A stretch of 8,294 bases of DNA. Origin: Chloroflexota bacterium (GTDB taxonomy: Bacteria; Chloroflexota; UBA5177; JANWHV01). The notes beneath the pieces are model-generated. The model did no database searches. It was not told the origin of the DNA and was given only the letters and a program-made list of their open reading frames with translations. Where the stretch lies: the NCBI GenBank assembly GCA_025924845.1, contig JAICHN010000232.1:1-8294 (forward strand). The letters are read 5' to 3'. Each line of letters starts with the position of its first letter. The stretch's first letter is position 1. The position numbers and the translations under genes are program-made. This document shows positions 5,471 to 8,294 of the stretch, piece after piece.

Positions 5471-7519
5471 ATGCGCGTCGCGACCGACATCGGGGGCACC
5501 TTCACCGACCTGGTCAGCGTGGATGAAAACACGGGGGAGTTGTATAGCACAAAAACCAGCACCACCCCGGCCCGCTTCGAACAGGGCGTGCTCGACGCCC
5601 TGCACAAGGCGCGCACCGACCCGGCCGCGATCAGCGCCTTTATCCACGGCACGACCATCGTGATTAATACCCTCACCGAGCGAAGCGGCGCGACCGTCGG
5701 CCTGATCACGACCCGCGGCTTCCGCGACGTACTGGAGATCGGCCGCGGCAACCGCCCCGATATGTATAACTTCTACTATCGGAAGCCCCAACCATTCGTG
5801 CCCCGGCACCTGCGCTTCGAGGTGAGTGAGCGCGTGACCTATCAGGGTGAGGAAATTACTCCCCTGGCCGAGGATGAGGTGCGCGCCGCAGCGGCGGCGC
5901 TCCATGAAGCCGGGGTGGATGCCGTAGCGATCTGCTTTCTCCATTCCTATGCCAACGACGCGCATGAGCGGCGTGCCGCGGCGCTCGTAGCCGAGGAATG
6001 GCCCGGCGCGCTCGTCACTATCTCCTCCGCGATCACCCGTGAATGGCGAGAGTACGAGCGGACCAGCACCGTAGTGCTCAATGCCTATGTCCAACCGCGC
6101 GCCCGCCGGTATCTCAGCGGCTTGCGCGAGGAGCTGCGCGGGGCGGGACTGACCGGCAGCCTCTACGTGATGCAGTCGAACGGCGGCGCCACCAGTTTCG
6201 CGGACGCCGAACGGTCGCCCATCCAGCTTATCGAGTCGGGGCCTGTGGCCGGGATCTACGGCGCGGCGCTGCTGGGGCGCCGGCTGAGCATAGGCAATAT
6301 CATCGGGCTGGATATTGGCGGCACCACCGCGAAGTGCTCGCTCATCGATGGCGGCGAGGTAAAGGTCTCCACCGACTACAAAATCGAGTGGACGCGCGCC
6401 GAGGCCGGTTATCCGGTGAAGGTACCGGTGGTGGATATCGTGGAGATCGGCGCGGGCGGCGGCAGCATCGGCTGGTTCGACGCGGCCGGCGCGTTGCACG
6501 TCGGGCCGCGCTCGGCGGGCGCTCATCCCGGCCCCGCCTGCTACGGGCTCGGCGGCACGGAGCCGACCATTACCGACGCCAACTTGGTGGCGGGGCGGAT
6601 CGACCCGGATTACTTTCTGGGCGGCGATATTGAACTTACGCCCGAGGCGGCACACCGCGCGATCGGCCCCATCGCCGATCGCCTCGGCCTGAGCGTTCAG
6701 GAGGCGGCGGTGGGGATGATCCGGCTCATCAACGCCAATATGGTGACTGCCCTGAAGCTGATCTCGGTCCAGCGCGGCTACGATCCCCGCGACTTCAGTC
6801 TGGTGGCGTTCGGCGGCGGCGGCGCCATGCACGCGGCGGCGTTGGCGGAGGAGTTGCGGATCGGCCAGGTGATCATTCCGGTCGAGCCGGCCGTGTTTTC
6901 GGCCTGGGGCATGCTGATGTCCGATCTCCGCCGCGACGTAATCCAAACCCATATCGTGCGGGCGGATCGAGTGGGGCCGGAGACGATCAACGGGATCTGG
7001 AAAGAGTTGGAGCAGGAACTGAAGCACTTCCTTGCCGCCGAGGGCTTCTCTGAAGCCGATATCCAGGTCAGCCGCCGCGTGGAGATGCGCTATGTCGGCC
7101 AGGAGCATACGGTTAATCTGGCCTTCCCCAGCGGATCGGTCAGTCGGGCTACCCTGGATGAGGTGGGCGCGCGGTTCAACGAGCAACACGAGCACCTCTA
7201 TACCTATAAGCTGGACACGGCTACTGAATTCGTCAACTTCCATGCCGCGGTGACCGCGCCGGTCATGAAACCGCTGCCGCCGCGTATCGCGGCCCAGGGT
7301 CCGGAGGCGCCGACGCCGCGGGGCAATCGTCAGGTGCATTTCGATCAATGGGGCGTGCTGGAGACTCCGATCTTCGAGCGGAGCACGTTGGGCGCCGGGA
7401 CGAGCCTGGAGGGCCCGCTGATCGTGGAGGAGCCTGCCTCCACCACCGTGGTCTTTCCCAACCAGAAGCTGCGCGTGGACGATTGGGGCAATCTGCTGAT
7501 CACCATAGGGGCACGCTGA
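5471..7519 (+). CDS. hyuA: Hydantoinase/oxoprolinase A-type subunit
   Basis: This is the ATP-binding subunit of a two-component enzyme in the family that includes N-methylhydantoinase, 5-oxoprolinase, caprolactamase and acetone/acetophenone carboxylases. These enzymes phosphorylate an amide or carbonyl substrate with ATP, then open a ring or carboxylate. The 682-residue protein is full length. The N-terminal domain starts with the phosphate-binding motif DIGGTFTD (6-13). The central hydantoinase A domain carries a second motif DIGGTTAK (281-288), the GAGGGSIGW stretch and HPGPACYG (352-359). The last 190 or so residues form the usual C-terminal domain. The ATG at 5471 has GAGGGAAGGG just upstream. 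The gene follows the cupin regulator by 19 bases, and its stop overlaps the hyuB start by one base, so the subunits are probably made together. The family is certain; the substrate, and whether the enzyme is a hydrolase or a carboxylase, cannot be settled from the sequence. Confidence 0.93.
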   Translation: MRVATDIGGTFTDLVSVDENTGELYSTKTSTTPARFEQGVLDALHKARTDPAAISAFIHGTTIVINTLTERSGATVGLITTRGFRDVLEIGRGNRPDMYNFYYRKPQPFVPRHLRFEVSERVTYQGEEITPLAEDEVRAAAAALHEAGVDAVAICFLHSYANDAHERRAAALVAEEWPGALVTISSAITREWREYERTSTVVLNAYVQPRARRYLSGLREELRGAGLTGSLYVMQSNGGATSFADAERSPIQLIESGPVAGIYGAALLGRRLSIGNIIGLDIGGTTAKCSLIDGGEVKVSTDYKIEWTRAEAGYPVKVPVVDIVEIGAGGGSIGWFDAAGALHVGPRSAGAHPGPACYGLGGTEPTITDANLVAGRIDPDYFLGGDIELTPEAAHRAIGPIADRLGLSVQEAAVGMIRLINANMVTALKLISVQRGYDPRDFSLVAFGGGGAMHAAALAEELRIGQVIIPVEPAVFSAWGMLMSDLRRDVIQTHIVRADRVGPETINGIWKELEQELKHFLAAEGFSEADIQVSRRVEMRYVGQEHTVNLAFPSGSVSRATLDEVGARFNEQHEHLYTYKLDTATEFVNFHAAVTAPVMKPLPPRIAAQGPEAPTPRGNRQVHFDQWGVLETPIFERSTLGAGTSLEGPLIVEEPASTTVVFPNQKLRVDDWGNLLITIGAR

Positions 7520-8294
7520 TGAGTACGACCAAGGCAGCCGGCGCGACCATCGATCCGTTTACTCTGGAGATTATCAAGGGCGCGCTGATCGCGATCAGCG
7601 ACGAGATGTTCATCGTGATTCAGAAGACCGCGATGAGCACGGTCATTTACGAAACCCTCGATTATGCCTGCGGGCTGATCGATGCCCGGTCGCAACTGAT
7701 CAGCCAGGGCAATGGGGTGACCGGCTTCCTCGGCTGTCTCACCTATGCCACCGAGGACGTGCGGAGCAAATTCGGCGCCCGCGGCGCCATTTATCCCGGT
7801 GATATCTACATCACCAACGAGCCGTACGGGGGCGGCGGCACCCATCTTTCCGATGTCACCCTGGTCACGCCCATCTTCAGCGGCGATCGCCTGGTCGCCT
7901 TCGCCGCGAATAAAGGCCACTGGAACGAACTGGGCGGCAAAGACCCCGGAAGCTGGACCACGGACGCCACCGAGGTCTATCAGGAGGGCTTGCAGTTCCC
8001 CTGCATCAAGCTGTTCGAGCGGGGCGTCGCCAACCAGGCCGTGATCGACATGCTGGAAGCCAACGTGCGCACGCCCGCCGCCACCCTGGGCGATATGTGG
8101 GCATGTATTGCCGCATTGAGGATCGGGGAGCGCCGCTTTGCCGACCTCGCCGTCAAATACGGCGTAGACACGGTGCTGGCGGGCATCGATAAGCTGATCG
8201 CCGACAGCGAGATTCTGACCCGACAGGAATTGGCCACGCTGCCGCGCGGGGTGTACACGGCCGAGGACTTCATCGACGACGATGGGATCGGGAA
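7519..8294 (+). CDS. hyuB: Hydantoinase/oxoprolinase B-type subunit, cut off at the window end
   Basis: This is the partner subunit of HyuA, expected to complete the hydrolysis or carboxylation step. The frame is open from the ATG at 7519 to the last base, giving 258 complete codons. The family usually runs to about 550-600 residues, so roughly the first half is present and the truncation comes from the window edge, not from a mutation. Hydantoinase B landmarks include the opening DPFTLEIIKGAL, then NEPYGGGGTHLSDV with His109 (100-113), NKGHWNELGGKDPGSW with His134, and the EGLQFP segment. The form HW-x-ELGGKDPGSW differs from the HHADIGG form of 5-oxoprolinases and points to the N-methylhydantoinase/carboxylase-like branch. 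The start overlaps the hyuA stop (TGATG), with AGGGG at 7507-7511 as a ribosome-binding site, so translation is coupled. More operon genes may follow beyond the window. Confidence 0.92.
   Translation, partial: MSTTKAAGATIDPFTLEIIKGALIAISDEMFIVIQKTAMSTVIYETLDYACGLIDARSQLISQGNGVTGFLGCLTYATEDVRSKFGARGAIYPGDIYITNEPYGGGGTHLSDVTLVTPIFSGDRLVAFAANKGHWNELGGKDPGSWTTDATEVYQEGLQFPCIKLFERGVANQAVIDMLEANVRTPAATLGDMWACIAALRIGERRFADLAVKYGVDTVLAGIDKLIADSEILTRQELATLPRGVYTAEDFIDDDGIG

Noticed and set aside
5366..7348. A 660-codon open frame on the - strand, opposite hyuA and the end of the regulator gene
   Set aside because: Its codon boundaries coincide with those of hyuA, so a stop would need TTA, CTA or TCA codons in hyuA, which are rare in GC-rich genes. 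The translation is rich in Arg, His and Asp/Gln, resembles no family and runs opposite a full-length conserved enzyme. It is a shadow frame.

Overview
The window comes from a GC-rich bacterial chromosome or metagenomic contig. Genes are tightly packed on both strands, GTG starts are common, and there are no rRNA, tRNA, CRISPR or recognisable insertion-sequence genes. The binding protein has a plain Sec-type signal peptide with no lipobox cysteine, and the three transporter proteins resemble the FrcABC family described in rhizobia. Both points fit a diderm, free-living heterotroph. Family resemblance is not enough to fix the phylum; Pseudomonadota and Chloroflexota are both possible.

Region 1 (1-307) begins with an extreme G/C-only tract of 86 bases (13-98) with internal repeats, followed by non-coding DNA up to the first gene. 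Region 2 (308-3490) holds a complete sugar ABC importer of the Frc type. The ATPase frcA is on the + strand. The substrate-binding protein frcB and the permease frcC are on the - strand and converge on frcA. The convergent junction carries a perfect 14-bp inverted repeat that probably terminates transcription from both sides. A second strong hairpin lies between frcB and frcC. frcB is preceded by a long leader with a fair sigma70-like promoter and two palindromes.

Region 3 (3491-3971) is non-coding. Region 4 (3972-4642, - strand) is a type II toxin-antitoxin pair: an AbrB/MazE-fold antitoxin overlapping a PIN-domain VapC-type RNase that has all four acidic active-site residues. Region 5 (4840-8294, + strand) is an apparent operon. 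It encodes a helix-turn-helix/cupin regulator, then a complete hydantoinase/oxoprolinase A-type subunit (HyuA, 682 aa), then a B-type subunit (HyuB) cut off by the window end. The hyuA stop and hyuB start overlap.

The Frc transporter should bring in a monosaccharide (fructose, ribose or mannose in characterised relatives). The HyuAB pair should carry out an ATP-dependent ring opening or carboxylation on a separate substrate, probably under control of the cupin regulator. Nothing in the sequence ties the two systems together, and the toxin-antitoxin pair sits between them as a separate module. I found no convincing new multi-gene system. The points most worth checking are the split, convergent arrangement of the Frc transporter, the structured frcB leader, the regulator-hyuAB unit and the odd G/C-only edge.
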